Shown here: one piece after another, positions 24,700-33,001 of the stretch
Position numbering within the stretch: the stretch's first letter is position 1
How the letters are laid out: every line of letters starts with the position of its first letter
Source: Acidithiobacillus acidisediminis
GTDB lineage: Bacteria; Pseudomonadota; Gammaproteobacteria; Acidithiobacillales; Acidithiobacillaceae
NCBI RefSeq assembly: GCF_023277115.1
Contig: NZ_JALQCS010000001.1
Span: forward strand, 2,102,001-2,166,000
Direction: 5' to 3'
DNA: 64,000 nt
Made by a program: the position numbers and the translations under genes
Notes under the pieces: model-generated
What the model saw: the letters and a program-made list of their open reading frames with translations, nothing else
Database searches by the model: none
What the model was told of the DNA's origin: nothing

Positions 24700-26133
24700 T
24701 GTTAGCCCCAAGCAGTAATGTCCCCTTTGTCCAATTCTAGAATGTCCCCTTTTGCGTTGTGGGGGCGGCATGGGCGAGGAGTACAACACGATGAGCTATC
24801 GAGAGATGGATCGACTGGAGTTGCTGCAGGCTCTGATGGGTAAGCAGCTCCGGCAACGGGAGGTCGCCGAGCGGCTGAGTCTGAGCGTGCGCCAGGTCAA
24901 ACGCCTTGTCGCACGGTATCGGGCCGAAGGGGCCGCCGGGCTGGTGTCCCGGCAGCGCGGCAAGCGGCCCAACAACCGGATTTTGGACTCGGTCCGTGAA
25001 TCCGCCATCCAGTTGGTGCAGACGCACTACGCAGACTTTGGGCCAACGCTGGCTCGGGAGAAATTGGAAGAACGACATGGCTATCAGCTCTCTACGGAGA
25101 CGTTGCGCCAGTGGATGATGGCCGAAGGTCTGTGGGTGGCGAAGCGGCGCAAGGCGGCCCGTATCCACCAACGACGGCCCCGACGCCCTTATCTCGGTGA
25201 ACTGGTACAGATCGACGGCTCGCCCCACGACTGGTTCGAGGAGCGTGGCCCCCGCTGTACCCTCATCGTCTTCATAGACGATGCTACTAGCCGCCTGATG
25301 GCTTTGCATTTCGTACCAGCCGAGACTACCCAAGCGTATATGGAGACGCTGCGAGCGTACCTGAAAGCGCATGGTCGCCCGGTAGCCCTGTACTCCGACA
25401 AGCACAGCATCTTTCGCGTCAATCACCCCGATCAGGAGGGAGTACCCACCCAGTTCACTCGCGCCCTGCAGACCTTGGATATCCAAGCCATCCACGCCAA
25501 CAGCCCGCAAGCAAAGGGGCGGGTCGAACGGGCCAATCAGACTCTACAAGATCGCCTGGTCAAGGAGCTACGCCTGCAGGGCATCTCCGATCTGGAGGCT
25601 GCCAACGCCTTCCTGCCGGAGTTCCTGGCCGATTACAACCGGCGCTTTGCTGTCTCCCCGCAACATCCCCAGGATGCGCATCGTCCCGTACTGCACAACC
25701 CAGAAGAATTGTCCCTGATCTTCTGCCTGCAGCACACCCGCAAGCTCTCCAAAAACCTGAGTTTTCGCTTCCAGAACCGCGAATACCAACTCACGAATTA
25801 CAGCAGTGGCTACCGCCTACGCGGTGCCAGTGTAACCGTCTGCCAAGCCTTCGACAGCAGCATTACCTTGCTGTATCAGGGACAGCCCCTAACCTACCGG
25901 ATCCTCGCCGAGGGTGAGCCCCCCATCCCCTTGGACGATGAGAAAAGCCTGCACTTACGTATTGAGCAAGCTGTGAAGGAGCAGGCCCAACGGAGCCACT
26001 GGAAACCCGCGCCCGACCATCCCTGGCGACGATACCCTCAGTCTAAGCCCGCTCACACATCCACCCCCTGAACTCCCTCCAAGGGGACATTCCTGTCTTG
26101 CTCAAAAGGGGACATTCCTGCTTTGGGTTGACA
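24700..26133 (+). mobile_element. Complete ISNCY-family insertion sequence, 1434 bp
   Basis: The left end TGTTAGCCCCAAGCAGTAAT and the right end (read inward) TGTCAACCCAAAGCAGGAAT are imperfect inverted repeats, each followed by AATGTCCCCTTT and a second GAATGTCCCCTT copy. The element is flanked by an exact 16-bp duplication GCTGGTCAGCCCAAGG (24684-24699 and 26134-26149). One transposase gene occupies it. It interrupted the 3' end of a minus-strand PemK-like gene. Confidence 0.92.
24791..26071 (+). CDS. ISNCY-family transposase
   Basis: 426 residues: helix-turn-helix (LSLSVRQVKRLVARYRAEG), then an integrase-type DDE core with QIDGSPHDWFEERG (first D), YSDKHSIFRVN (second D) and GRVERANQTLQDRL (E). 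It ends shortly before the right terminal repeat. ATG 24791 follows GAGGAGTACAACACG. Complete and predicted active. Confidence 0.92.
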   Translation: MSYREMDRLELLQALMGKQLRQREVAERLSLSVRQVKRLVARYRAEGAAGLVSRQRGKRPNNRILDSVRESAIQLVQTHYADFGPTLAREKLEERHGYQLSTETLRQWMMAEGLWVAKRRKAARIHQRRPRRPYLGELVQIDGSPHDWFEERGPRCTLIVFIDDATSRLMALHFVPAETTQAYMETLRAYLKAHGRPVALYSDKHSIFRVNHPDQEGVPTQFTRALQTLDIQAIHANSPQAKGRVERANQTLQDRLVKELRLQGISDLEAANAFLPEFLADYNRRFAVSPQHPQDAHRPVLHNPEELSLIFCLQHTRKLSKNLSFRFQNREYQLTNYSSGYRLRGASVTVCQAFDSSITLLYQGQPLTYRILAEGEPPIPLDDEKSLHLRIEQAVKEQAQRSHWKPAPDHPWRRYPQSKPAHTSTP

Positions 26134-26538
26134 GCTGGTCAGCCCAAGGGCGTGAAGCATACATTCTTGAATTTTAAGCAAATCAGATTCATCGATCACT
26201 CTAACATCGTACTTTCTTTCCCCTGATGCGTCTTTCCTGTCGAAGGGCAGGTGGAGTCTATCGAACGATACGGTGTACAGCATGTCTGCCTTCACCCAAT
26301 GAAACGAGGCGTCATACGGTTTTGGGAGAACGGGATCTACATGCAGCTTGAAATGGTAGGGAGCTACTGGGTTCGGGGCCGTGGTGCTCAATGGAACAAT
26401 TGTGCACAGACGGTCGCGCCGGCGAAGGCGCGGAGAAACGACAACGGCGGGGCGACGTTTGACCATCTCGGGTTGGACGAACCCGCTGAAGTCGCAGATG
26501 ACAATGGTGCCTTGCTCAGGATGAAAATGGATAGCCAT
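26053..26538 (-). CDS. PemK/MazF-like toxin gene, 3' end replaced by insertion sequence
   Basis: Encodes FHPEQGTIVICDFSGFVQPE and VKRRPAVVVSPRLRRRDRLC, a PemK/MazF-type endoribonuclease N-terminal barrel, continuing to the C-terminal helix (ESDLLKIQECMLHALGLTS). At 26134 the insertion sequence begins; the current frame runs 26 codons into it (to 26053). Joining across the element restores LTGYL and a TGA at 24668-24666, giving an original protein of 140 residues. Only five native residues are lost, so toxicity may survive. No antitoxin gene is visible next to it. ATG 26538 chosen; an upstream ATG 18 bases earlier is possible. Confidence 0.75.
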   Translation of the reverse strand: MAIHFHPEQGTIVICDFSGFVQPEMVKRRPAVVVSPRLRRRDRLCTIVPLSTTAPNPVAPYHFKLHVDPVLPKPYDASFHWVKADMLYTVSFDRLHLPFDRKDASGERKYDVRVIDESDLLKIQECMLHALGLTSCQPKAGMSPFEQDRNVPLEGVQGVDV

Positions 26539-26619
26539 GCGCCATTTTTCCGTCATTCGCAAGAAATGGCAAGTATCGACTCCTTTAGGGCACTGCGGCG
26601 ACACCACGATCCACGCTGC

Positions 26620-26640
26620 GCCATGGGCGCTGGCTATACC
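26620..26640 (+). promoter_or_regulatory. Plasmid-type promoter: GCCATG box and TATACC
   Basis: GCCATG (26620), nine bases, TATACC (26635-26640), preceded by GGC (extended -10). Drives the L,D-transpeptidase operon starting at 26667. Confidence 0.6.
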
Positions 26641-26666
26641 ACCATGGATTGGTTTTCTCGGAGTTC

Positions 26667-27704
26667 ATGGTGGAAAGACGTGTACTCAAGACCCTGCTTT
26701 TGGCGAGCGTTATGGCGCTTGGTGGATGCCTTGCGCAGTCGCCAGAACATACGGCTGCCCGAGTTGTTCATGGGCGAACGGTAGCCGCAACGCCTGCGGC
26801 TTCGCCGTCTGTCCCTATCCAGCGACCCTCTCCATCCTTTTCCCCATCCCCTGCCCCACACGACTTCTCCGATGTTGTGACGAGGCTGCAGGACCTGGGA
26901 TACCTGCCGTTGGTACACGCACACATTCACGGCAAAGACAGAAACATCCGGCACGATGCCTGGCTTTGGCCGGTGTCGACGGCTCTCCAGAATGCAGCGG
27001 ATGAGTACCCATGGAATGCCGGGAATCCGTTTATTCGTGGAGCGGTTATCCAGTTCGAGCGTGCCAACGGGATTCTGGGACCAAAGGGGGTTTCCGAAGG
27101 GAAATTGCACAAAACGGTCATGCAGGCGCTGTCCGAGAAGCATGCCAATCCGGATCCTTGGCCGTACGAGTGGGTGTATGTGACCAAGGCGAACGGTACC
27201 CGACAGCCAGAGCAGTTGCATGTCTGGGAGCACGGAAAGGGCTGGATCTGGCATACCGTAGTGAACACTGGTGTGTTGGGTTCCACCCAGGATGGCACGT
27301 GGCCCATCTATCAGCGGCTCCCCAAGACCACCATGCGCGGAGTGTTTCCGCAGCCGATCTCCTGGGCTTCTTACCACGGGCTGGCCGGACAACGGGTCCC
27401 CCAATGGGCAGGAAGCTCATTGATGCAGCCAGCCCGTGGCACCGTTGGCGGCAGCCCTGTGCGTTGGGTACCCTACAACGATCCCGGCATCCTCTGGGTG
27501 AACTACTTCGACGATGGCCGCGGCATCCACTACTACCCCAGGGCTGCCTATGGATTCCCGCAGAGCGCCGGTTGTGTCGAGGAGCCGTACCATGCGGCGC
27601 CGGTTACCTATCGCCTGCTGCATTACGGGGTTCCGGTGACCGTAAGCGGAGCGCTTTTTGGGCTTGCTATACCTACTCATGGTACTCAAGCCAAAAAAAA
27701 TTGA
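26667..27704 (+). CDS. Lipoprotein with L,D-transpeptidase (YkuD-like) domain
   Basis: 345 residues. Lipoprotein signal (LLLASVMALGGC), Pro/Ser-rich linker, a helical peptidoglycan-binding-like segment (DVVTRLQDLGYLPL, FIRGAVIQFERANG), then a catalytic-type domain with GIHYYPRAAYGFPQSAGCVEEP. L,D-transpeptidases have H-x(14-17)-SHGC; here the histidine (27523 region), serine, glycine and cysteine are present but the motif reads SAGC, so one conserved His is Ala. Probably remodels peptidoglycan to admit a conjugation apparatus, with the SLT gene at 28504. GTG or ATG starts are close together. Confidence 0.7.
   Translation: MVERRVLKTLLLASVMALGGCLAQSPEHTAARVVHGRTVAATPAASPSVPIQRPSPSFSPSPAPHDFSDVVTRLQDLGYLPLVHAHIHGKDRNIRHDAWLWPVSTALQNAADEYPWNAGNPFIRGAVIQFERANGILGPKGVSEGKLHKTVMQALSEKHANPDPWPYEWVYVTKANGTRQPEQLHVWEHGKGWIWHTVVNTGVLGSTQDGTWPIYQRLPKTTMRGVFPQPISWASYHGLAGQRVPQWAGSSLMQPARGTVGGSPVRWVPYNDPGILWVNYFDDGRGIHYYPRAAYGFPQSAGCVEEPYHAAPVTYRLLHYGVPVTVSGALFGLAIPTHGTQAKKN
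27668..27673 (+). promoter_or_regulatory. Isolated GCTATACC element
   Basis: TTGCTATACC inside the end of the upstream gene, 11 bases before ATG 27679. No GCCATG box at the standard spacing. Possibly an internal promoter giving a leaderless message, or coincidence. Confidence 0.3.
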
Positions 27705-28488
27705 ACCTGGTTGGGCGCGCCGATGGACGCTGCAGTCGATCGATCTGTTCCGCAGGTCGCCGGCGCTTGCCCTGAGTGTCGGGCTAGCCTTTGTGCTGAT
27801 CAATGTATTTGTCCCGCAACCGTTGGTGCTGAATGTGCCGGCCATGGTCTTCATGGAGGGACTGCTTTTTTGCTCCCTGCGGGCGGCAGATCAGGATAGC
27901 GGCAATGCATGGTCAGCCACATGGCACTATTTTCGCCTGGTTGTGCGGGATTTGGCACAGCTTGCGCGGGACGCATTCCTTTGGATGCTGTTGATATCGA
28001 TCGCTGTCGGGGTCTTTTTTGCTCTCTATAAATCAGCAACGCATGGGCTTACGGCAAACCATGCCGACCATGCGTTGTACAAAGCACTCCCCTGGTGGAT
28101 GCGGCAAGGGTTGTCGCAAGAGAATGGCATGGATCTTTTGGGGATATTCCTTCCAGGAGTTCTTCAACTTGTGTTCCTGACGATGAGCGTAGGAAATCAG
28201 CCTGTAGCACATTATAACGTTGGTGTTCAGTCTGCAGTATTAAATTTCGGGGTTTGCAGTGTATTTTGCCTCTCCGGGATGGTTTTGTGTGAGTTTTTGC
28301 TTGTGGCATTCCCTGATGTGGCATCTCCTGTTGCTGGATACCTGTTATTGATCCTTTACACGGCTTTATTCTGGTGGTTCGGAACGTGGGGTTATCTATG
28401 GTGCAGGGAAATGTTTGATGGGCACACCGAGAACTCCAAGGAAACGGTGCGAAAGAAAGCGTTTGTCTTTTCTGAGAATTCAGCTTGA
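27679..28488 (+). CDS. Multi-pass inner-membrane protein of unknown function
   Basis: 269 residues with five or six hydrophobic helices (ALALSVGLAFVLINVFV, LWMLLISIAVGVFFALY, LLGIFLPGVLQLVFLTMSV, others). ATG 27679 overlaps the preceding gene's end, so it belongs to the L,D-transpeptidase operon. I do not recognise a family. A membrane partner for cell-wall or transfer functions is plausible from position only. Confidence 0.6.
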   Translation: MVLKPKKIEPGWARRWTLQSIDLFRRSPALALSVGLAFVLINVFVPQPLVLNVPAMVFMEGLLFCSLRAADQDSGNAWSATWHYFRLVVRDLAQLARDAFLWMLLISIAVGVFFALYKSATHGLTANHADHALYKALPWWMRQGLSQENGMDLLGIFLPGVLQLVFLTMSVGNQPVAHYNVGVQSAVLNFGVCSVFCLSGMVLCEFLLVAFPDVASPVAGYLLLILYTALFWWFGTWGYLWCREMFDGHTENSKETVRKKAFVFSENSA

Positions 28489-28503
28489 TATCAGGAGTTT
28501 TTA

Positions 28504-29073
28504 TTGATAAGATTGCAACCAATAAGTAACAAAGCTTCTTTGCTGGCAGCCATTTCTCTTATTTTTTCAAGCAATCAACTGCCACAGGATCATCTTTTGG
28601 GATCAAGTAGCGCATTTTTTTCCTGCTACAGTCCTGGTTTTTTTCTTCGCGAGAACCCAGACCGCGTAGATGGAGGCTTGCGCAGGCTCGCCGGTCCATA
28701 CGCGGTGGCAGTGAAGAAAGCTGCAGAGAAAGCACACGTCCCGCCGAAGCTCGTGGCTGCGGTTGCGTATGTTGAGAATGGCGGCGATTTCCATGGTTCG
28801 GCGACCAGGGTGTCGCCAGCCGGAGCGATTGGCGTCATGCAGTTGATGCCTGGCACGGCCTGGGGTTTTCTGCATGTCAATCCCTGGAGTGTCCGGCAAA
28901 ATATCGAGGGGGCGGCCAAGTACCTTGCGTATCTCCTGCACCAGTTCCATGGTGACCAGCGGCTTGCGGTGATGGCCTACAACGCTGGCCCTACTGCCAT
29001 TGCACATGGCTATCGCCCCTTGGCAGCGGTTACGTATGCGCAGGAGGTCCTGCAGAAGGAAAGGCTTGTTTAG
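28504..29073 (+). CDS. SLT-type lytic transglycosylase
   Basis: 189 residues starting with TTG 28504 (CAGGAG upstream; no ATG nearby). The SLT domain spans residues 65-180: catalytic glutamate in AAVAYVENGGDF, then GAIGVMQLMPGTAWGF and VMAYNAGPTAI. The N-terminus is a poor signal or anchor. Cuts peptidoglycan; VirB1/TrbN-type enzymes do this for conjugation. Its TAG stop lies within the 10-bp target duplication of the adjacent IS4 element, which left the gene intact. Confidence 0.82.
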   Translation: MIRLQPISNKASLLAAISLIFSSNQLPQDHLLGSSSAFFSCYSPGFFLRENPDRVDGGLRRLAGPYAVAVKKAAEKAHVPPKLVAAVAYVENGGDFHGSATRVSPAGAIGVMQLMPGTAWGFLHVNPWSVRQNIEGAAKYLAYLLHQFHGDQRLAVMAYNAGPTAIAHGYRPLAAVTYAQEVLQKERLV

Positions 29074-29076
29074 GTT

Positions 29077-30536
29077 CAATACTGTTTAGATAGATTACTT
29101 TCTGTCAGAATGCTCTCCTGTTCTGTTACTTGGGGGCATGACGATGGCACGAACCAAAGCACAACTCTCTTCGGGCGCTCGACTAGCGGACTATCTGACG
29201 GTGGGATATCTGGCAATGCGCTGTCCTATCAGCAAGGTGCGTGAGACCCTGGCGCAATATGAGGTGGAAAGCCAGCGGCGACGTGGATTGCCACACGAAG
29301 TATTGGTCTATTTTGTGCTGGCGATGGTGCTGTATGCCAACGTAGCTTATGAGGAAGTTTTGCGCCTGGTAATCGAGGGATTACGATCCGTTCTTGGGGA
29401 TGATGGGCTGGCCCAGGCCGTCGTCAGCAAAGGGGCCATATCCCAGGCGCGGACCCGCGTAGGGGCAGGACCGTTGAAAACGCTCTATCAACAGCAAGTC
29501 GGTCCACATGGTCCCGAGGGCATGACTGGGGTGTGGTACCGAGGCCTACGGATCATGGCCATAGACGGCTCCACGCTGGACATGCCTGATGAAGCCCCCA
29601 ATGCAGAGCGATATGGATATCCACCCTCTGCGCGAGGTGCATCCGCCTTTCCCAAGCTCCGCTTTGTCGCCATGGCGGAATGCGGTACCCACACTTTGTG
29701 TTACGCCGAGTCGGGTCCCTATGCACAAAGTGAGAGAGAACTTGCCCGCGCTGTCATGGCTCATGCCGACGCCTCTATGCTGGTGACAGCTGACCGCGGC
29801 TTTTACAGCTACGACTTCTGGAAGCTAGCCCATGCCACCGGTGCCAACCTGCTGTTTCGCCTGAGCAGCACCCTCACCTTGCCCCGTGAACAGGAATTGC
29901 CAGATGGATCCTACCTCAGCACGATCTATCCCAGTGGAGCGAACCGAAAGCAGGATCGCCAGGGTATCCGTGTGCGGGTCATTGAGTATACCTTACAAGG
30001 TATCCCAGACGCCGAGCCGAGCTATCGACTGATCACCAACTGGATGGATCCGGTACAAGCCCCGGCACAAGAATTGGCAGCACTATACCATCAGCGCTGG
30101 AACATCGAGTCCAGTTTTGATGAACTCAAGACCCACCTGGCGGATCGTCGTGTCGCGTTGCGGAGCAAGCGTCCGGAATTGGTCGAGCAGGAGTTCTACG
30201 CTCTTCTGCTGGTCCATGCTGCCATCCGCCACCTGATGACCGAGGCCGCAGCACAAACAGATCAAGCGGCTCAGGATCTATCCTTCATCCATGCGGTGCA
30301 CGTCCTTCATCGCCGTCTACCTGCGGTCGGCGCTATTCCCCCCTCAGGGTAGGGCAGACTGGCTTCTGGGCATCCTGAAGGAAATCGCCACGGTTCGCGC
30401 CGTCACGAGCCGGGGTAAGCGCAATCCACGGGGGGTCCGCAGAAAAATGAGCAGCTATCCGATCAGGGATCGCGGCGATCCTCTCAATGTCGACTGTAAA
30501 CCAGACCCAATGGTGATCGCTAAATAAACAGTATTG
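29077..30536 (+). mobile_element. IS4-family insertion sequence, 1460 bp
   Basis: Ends are CAATACTGTTTA (29077) and its inverse TAAACAGTATTG (to 30536). An exact 10-bp duplication TGTTTAGGTT flanks it (29067-29076 and 30537-30546), as usual for IS4. It separates the SLT gene from the HU-like gene. Confidence 0.9.
29138..30352 (+). CDS. IS4-family transposase with C-terminal frameshift
   Basis: 404 residues: N-terminal IS4 domain (KVRETLAQYEVESQRRRGLP), DDE core (MAIDGSTLDMPDEAPNAERY; LVTADRGFYSYDFW) and the Y-(2)-R-(3)-E-(6)-K motif in YHQRWNIESSFDELKTHL. The frame ends at 30352, but homology continues one base over (WLLGILKEIATVRAVTSRGK, then NPRGVRRKMSSY) to 30527. The change occurs at a run of six C (30338-30343), so either one C has been gained or frameshifting is used. 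The missing tail is about 55 residues. Confidence 0.85.
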   Translation: MTMARTKAQLSSGARLADYLTVGYLAMRCPISKVRETLAQYEVESQRRRGLPHEVLVYFVLAMVLYANVAYEEVLRLVIEGLRSVLGDDGLAQAVVSKGAISQARTRVGAGPLKTLYQQQVGPHGPEGMTGVWYRGLRIMAIDGSTLDMPDEAPNAERYGYPPSARGASAFPKLRFVAMAECGTHTLCYAESGPYAQSERELARAVMAHADASMLVTADRGFYSYDFWKLAHATGANLLFRLSSTLTLPREQELPDGSYLSTIYPSGANRKQDRQGIRVRVIEYTLQGIPDAEPSYRLITNWMDPVQAPAQELAALYHQRWNIESSFDELKTHLADRRVALRSKRPELVEQEFYALLLVHAAIRHLMTEAAAQTDQAAQDLSFIHAVHVLHRRLPAVGAIPPSG

Positions 30537-30556
30537 TGTTTAGGTTTTTCTGCATC

Positions 30557-30577
30557 GCAACGGAACGTCGCTATACC
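30557..30577 (+). promoter_or_regulatory. Plasmid-type promoter: GCAACG box and TATACC
   Basis: GCAACG (30557), nine bases, TATACC (30572-30577) in GTCGCTATACC. Upstream of the HU-like gene (30615). Lies only 20 bases after the IS4 target duplication. Confidence 0.55.
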
Positions 30578-30614
30578 AACGCGAGCAATGTAGCTCGTTT
30601 TTGGAGTTTGTTCG

Positions 30615-30917
30615 ATGGAAAAAGAAAAAGAGGTTGTCACCCAGGCAGAGCTTGTCGAATTTCTGGCAGAGCACCACGATCTGCCAAAAGCCAAAGCGCT
30701 GCGGGTGCTCCACAGTCTGGTCGATTATTGCACGGTGTCTCTGGCCCAAGGCAAGCGCGTTCGCCTGGTTGGTCTGGGGACACTGGAAACGCACGTTTCG
30801 CCGGCACGTACGGCACGCAACGTCCTCACCGGAGAGCCAGTCCAGGTGCCAGAAAAGCGCCGCGTCCGTTTGCGCGTATCCAGTGAGATGAAGCGCGCCA
30901 TTAACAGCGGCAAGTGA
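30615..30917 (+). CDS. HU/IHF-family nucleoid-associated protein
   Basis: 100 residues: helices (VTQAELVEFLAEHHDLPKAK), then RVRLVGLGTLETHVSPARTA and RNVLTGEPVQVPEKRRVRLR, the beta-arm and saddle typical of HU/IHF (family form GRNPxTGxxIxIPAxxxVxF). DNA-bending role; on a plasmid it may serve replication, transfer or silencing. It overlaps the next gene by four bases. Confidence 0.85.
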   Translation: MEKEKEVVTQAELVEFLAEHHDLPKAKALRVLHSLVDYCTVSLAQGKRVRLVGLGTLETHVSPARTARNVLTGEPVQVPEKRRVRLRVSSEMKRAINSGK

Positions 30918-31324
30918 ACAAGCCATCTTCCTGGCCGCATGGCCGGTTACCAGACGCTTGCTCAATCCAGGATGCCTGGGTGGTGAGCTATGCCGGCTGG
31001 TACCGGCATTTTCTGGCAATGCAAAAAGTTCATGATCATCACGCCTTGCGTTGGGCGGAAAACATGGCCGACGCAATAGTGGAGGGGGATTGGTTTTTTC
31101 CCTATTCGTCGTCTCCAGATCGTTACCAACGCCTCAAAGAGGGCTTTTCCAGGATGAAAGAACGGTTTCGTGCGGACCAGGAAAAGTGGTTGCGAATAGC
31201 ACGCGAACATACGGAACTGCCAGAAGCGGAGGCTGCTTTGGATGCAACCGCACCTTCACCGATACCAGACCGTCAATCCCCGCCGGCAACGCCAAAAATT
31301 AGACAGATGGATTTGTTTGGCTAG
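30914..31324 (+). CDS. Hypothetical protein
   Basis: 136 residues from GTG 30914 (GTGA overlap with HU-like gene). Tryptophan-rich N-terminal part (AWVVSYAGWYRHFLAMQKVH), a basic helix (RYQRLKEGFSRMKERFRADQ) and a Pro-rich end terminating in RQMDLFG, a C-terminal motif resembling beta-clamp-binding peptides (QMDLF). A sliding clamp is encoded at 63135, so clamp binding is conceivable. No family recognised. Confidence 0.6.
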   Translation: MNKPSSWPHGRLPDACSIQDAWVVSYAGWYRHFLAMQKVHDHHALRWAENMADAIVEGDWFFPYSSSPDRYQRLKEGFSRMKERFRADQEKWLRIAREHTELPEAEAALDATAPSPIPDRQSPPATPKIRQMDLFG

Positions 31325-31328
31325 GACT

Positions 31329-31349
31329 GCCACGGATAGCTGCTATACC
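31329..31349 (+). promoter_or_regulatory. Plasmid-type promoter: GCCACG box and TATACC
   Basis: GCCACG (31329), nine bases, TATACC (31344-31349) in AGCTGCTATACCC. Next gene starts at 31373. Confidence 0.6.
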
Positions 31350-31372
31350 CAAAGGTCAGGCAGGAGAAGGTT

Positions 31373-32350
31373 ATGTTGCTACGATTCATTGCGCAAAATT
31401 TACGGATTCCGGATCCGGCATCGTCAACCGAAGGCCGATTCACTCAGTGGTACATGGAAGGGCTGACTCGGGAAGAGTCTGCCCGTCTACCCATGGATCA
31501 AGCCGATCAAGGGAATGGGTCCAGAGAGCAGGACTTCCCTCCCCTATCCATTCCGCGAAAGGCCTCTGTTGAGGAACCGATGCCGGCAGTTGAGAGTGGC
31601 GACGTGGCCCGCAAGCGTTTGGGGGCTTCCCGGAGGTATTCAGATGGTCGGGCAGCAAAGAAAAAGCGTCTGCCAGCTTTCCTTATGGTTTCCGCTATCC
31701 CTGTGGCTTTTGGCGCTGCAGGTGTGGCAGCGTATTTCTATGATCCCGCGTTGATTCCGATGGTTCAGGAGAAAATCCAGGCATTGGTCGGCGGGTCGGG
31801 TGGTCAAGTGCCGCCGGCGCATGTCCTGGCTCCCAAAGTGGCGCCGGATATTGCCTACAAAAAGCCTGATACGCCACACTTGCCGATGGAGAAGGCCCCT
31901 GTTGGGGTCAAGCCTGTCTCTCCGACATCCTCTGTGGTGTCGGCCATGCTGCCAAAAGCAAAAATGCTTTTGCCGCCGCTAAATGTTCCTACACCAGATC
32001 TTGGCAATCCAGCGATGGAAACGACGTTACCGCCAGGTGCCAAGATACTGGCCACCACGCGCTCTGTAGCGAATCCGCCTGCAGTAGCGCCCCAGAAGCC
32101 GGTAACAGGTTCTTCACTGCCAGAACGCGCCGCAGTGCCTGCTGCTGATGCTCAAAAACCCATTGCAAAATCGTCTGGTGGATCTGGTCAAGCCATCTAT
32201 AAAACGGCTCCAGTACCGGTACAGGCCCCGGTATATCACCCCGTCTATCACCCGGTTTGGCATCCGGCGCCATCTCCAGTGGTAGCGCCACCTCATGTAG
32301 TCCGTCATGCGTCAAGCAGGGCAAGAGAAGCCATAGATTCGGTATTTTAA
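31373..32350 (+). CDS. Single-pass membrane protein with Pro-rich periplasmic region
   Basis: 325 residues: about 105 cytosolic residues, a stop-transfer preceded by KKKR, one helix (FLMVSAIPVAFGAAGVAAYF), then a long Pro/Ala/Val-rich region with YHPVYHPVWHPAPSPV near the end. The layout recalls TonB- or VirB10-like envelope-spanning proteins, but no conserved domain is visible. GAGAAGG precedes ATG 31373. The following gene begins 13 bases later. Confidence 0.6.
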   Translation: MLLRFIAQNLRIPDPASSTEGRFTQWYMEGLTREESARLPMDQADQGNGSREQDFPPLSIPRKASVEEPMPAVESGDVARKRLGASRRYSDGRAAKKKRLPAFLMVSAIPVAFGAAGVAAYFYDPALIPMVQEKIQALVGGSGGQVPPAHVLAPKVAPDIAYKKPDTPHLPMEKAPVGVKPVSPTSSVVSAMLPKAKMLLPPLNVPTPDLGNPAMETTLPPGAKILATTRSVANPPAVAPQKPVTGSSLPERAAVPAADAQKPIAKSSGGSGQAIYKTAPVPVQAPVYHPVYHPVWHPAPSPVVAPPHVVRHASSRAREAIDSVF

Positions 32351-32362
32351 TTAGGGGACTCC

Positions 32363-32920
32363 ATGTTGTCAGAGAAAAAAACGGCTCAGCGAAAGCCGAG
32401 CAAACGGGATCGTGCTGGCCGTGTGTTACCGATTTCCCAATTGACCATAAGCATTCTGGAAGCCCGCCTTTTTCTGGAGCAAGGAGTTCCTCCGGTACCC
32501 CCTGGGGCCTTGCACCGCGGCCCAATGGTTGGTTTGCTCATGGACGCAGTTATCCGTCCTTCTGTGCGAAACATGGAGTTTTTGGGGGTGGATGTCGACC
32601 GGCATGCGGTCGTCATCCGCAATGCTCCGTGGATGGTGGCCCAGAGTGAAAAACCCAGCGTCCCCGACGACTATGTCGATATGTTTTCTGCGCCTGCTGG
32701 CTGGATCGTTGGATGCCTGCTGTTCCGCTATCTGGTGGCGCTGACGGATGACAGTACCTTTGCGCATCGCAGTTATCGGAATGCCGCCAAAGGCCAGTCT
32801 CTGATAGTGGATGTGGATGCCGGGCAATCGACGATCCAGATCCATCTACCGCGGGAAGTGGCGCTGGCGATCGGCCATGCAGTAGCGTCGCATTATATCC
32901 TCGGCAAGAGCGTACCTTAG
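32363..32920 (+). CDS. Hypothetical protein
   Basis: 185 residues. Basic N-terminus (EKKTAQRKPSKRDRAGRVLP), then alternating hydrophobic segments (GWIVGCLLFRYLVALTDD, LPREVALAIGHAVASHYIL) that could be amphipathic helices. ATG 32363 has TTAGGGGACTCC upstream. In the operon from 31373. Unknown function. Confidence 0.55.
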   Translation: MLSEKKTAQRKPSKRDRAGRVLPISQLTISILEARLFLEQGVPPVPPGALHRGPMVGLLMDAVIRPSVRNMEFLGVDVDRHAVVIRNAPWMVAQSEKPSVPDDYVDMFSAPAGWIVGCLLFRYLVALTDDSTFAHRSYRNAAKGQSLIVDVDAGQSTIQIHLPREVALAIGHAVASHYILGKSVP

Positions 32921-32962
32921 CAACCATTTCCATTGCCGCCCTGTATCACCCTGGCCTGTCGC

Positions 32963-32968
32963 TATACA
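32963..32968 (+). promoter_or_regulatory. Plasmid-type TATAC element
   Basis: CTGTCGCTATACA, same as the 19331 and 30572 sites just upstream of the hexamer; no clear GCCATG box at the standard spacing (ACCCTG there). Next gene at 33002. Confidence 0.45.
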
Positions 32969-33001
32969 CAAGGGAGTATAGGCAGACCGAGGGTGTCTCC
33001 G

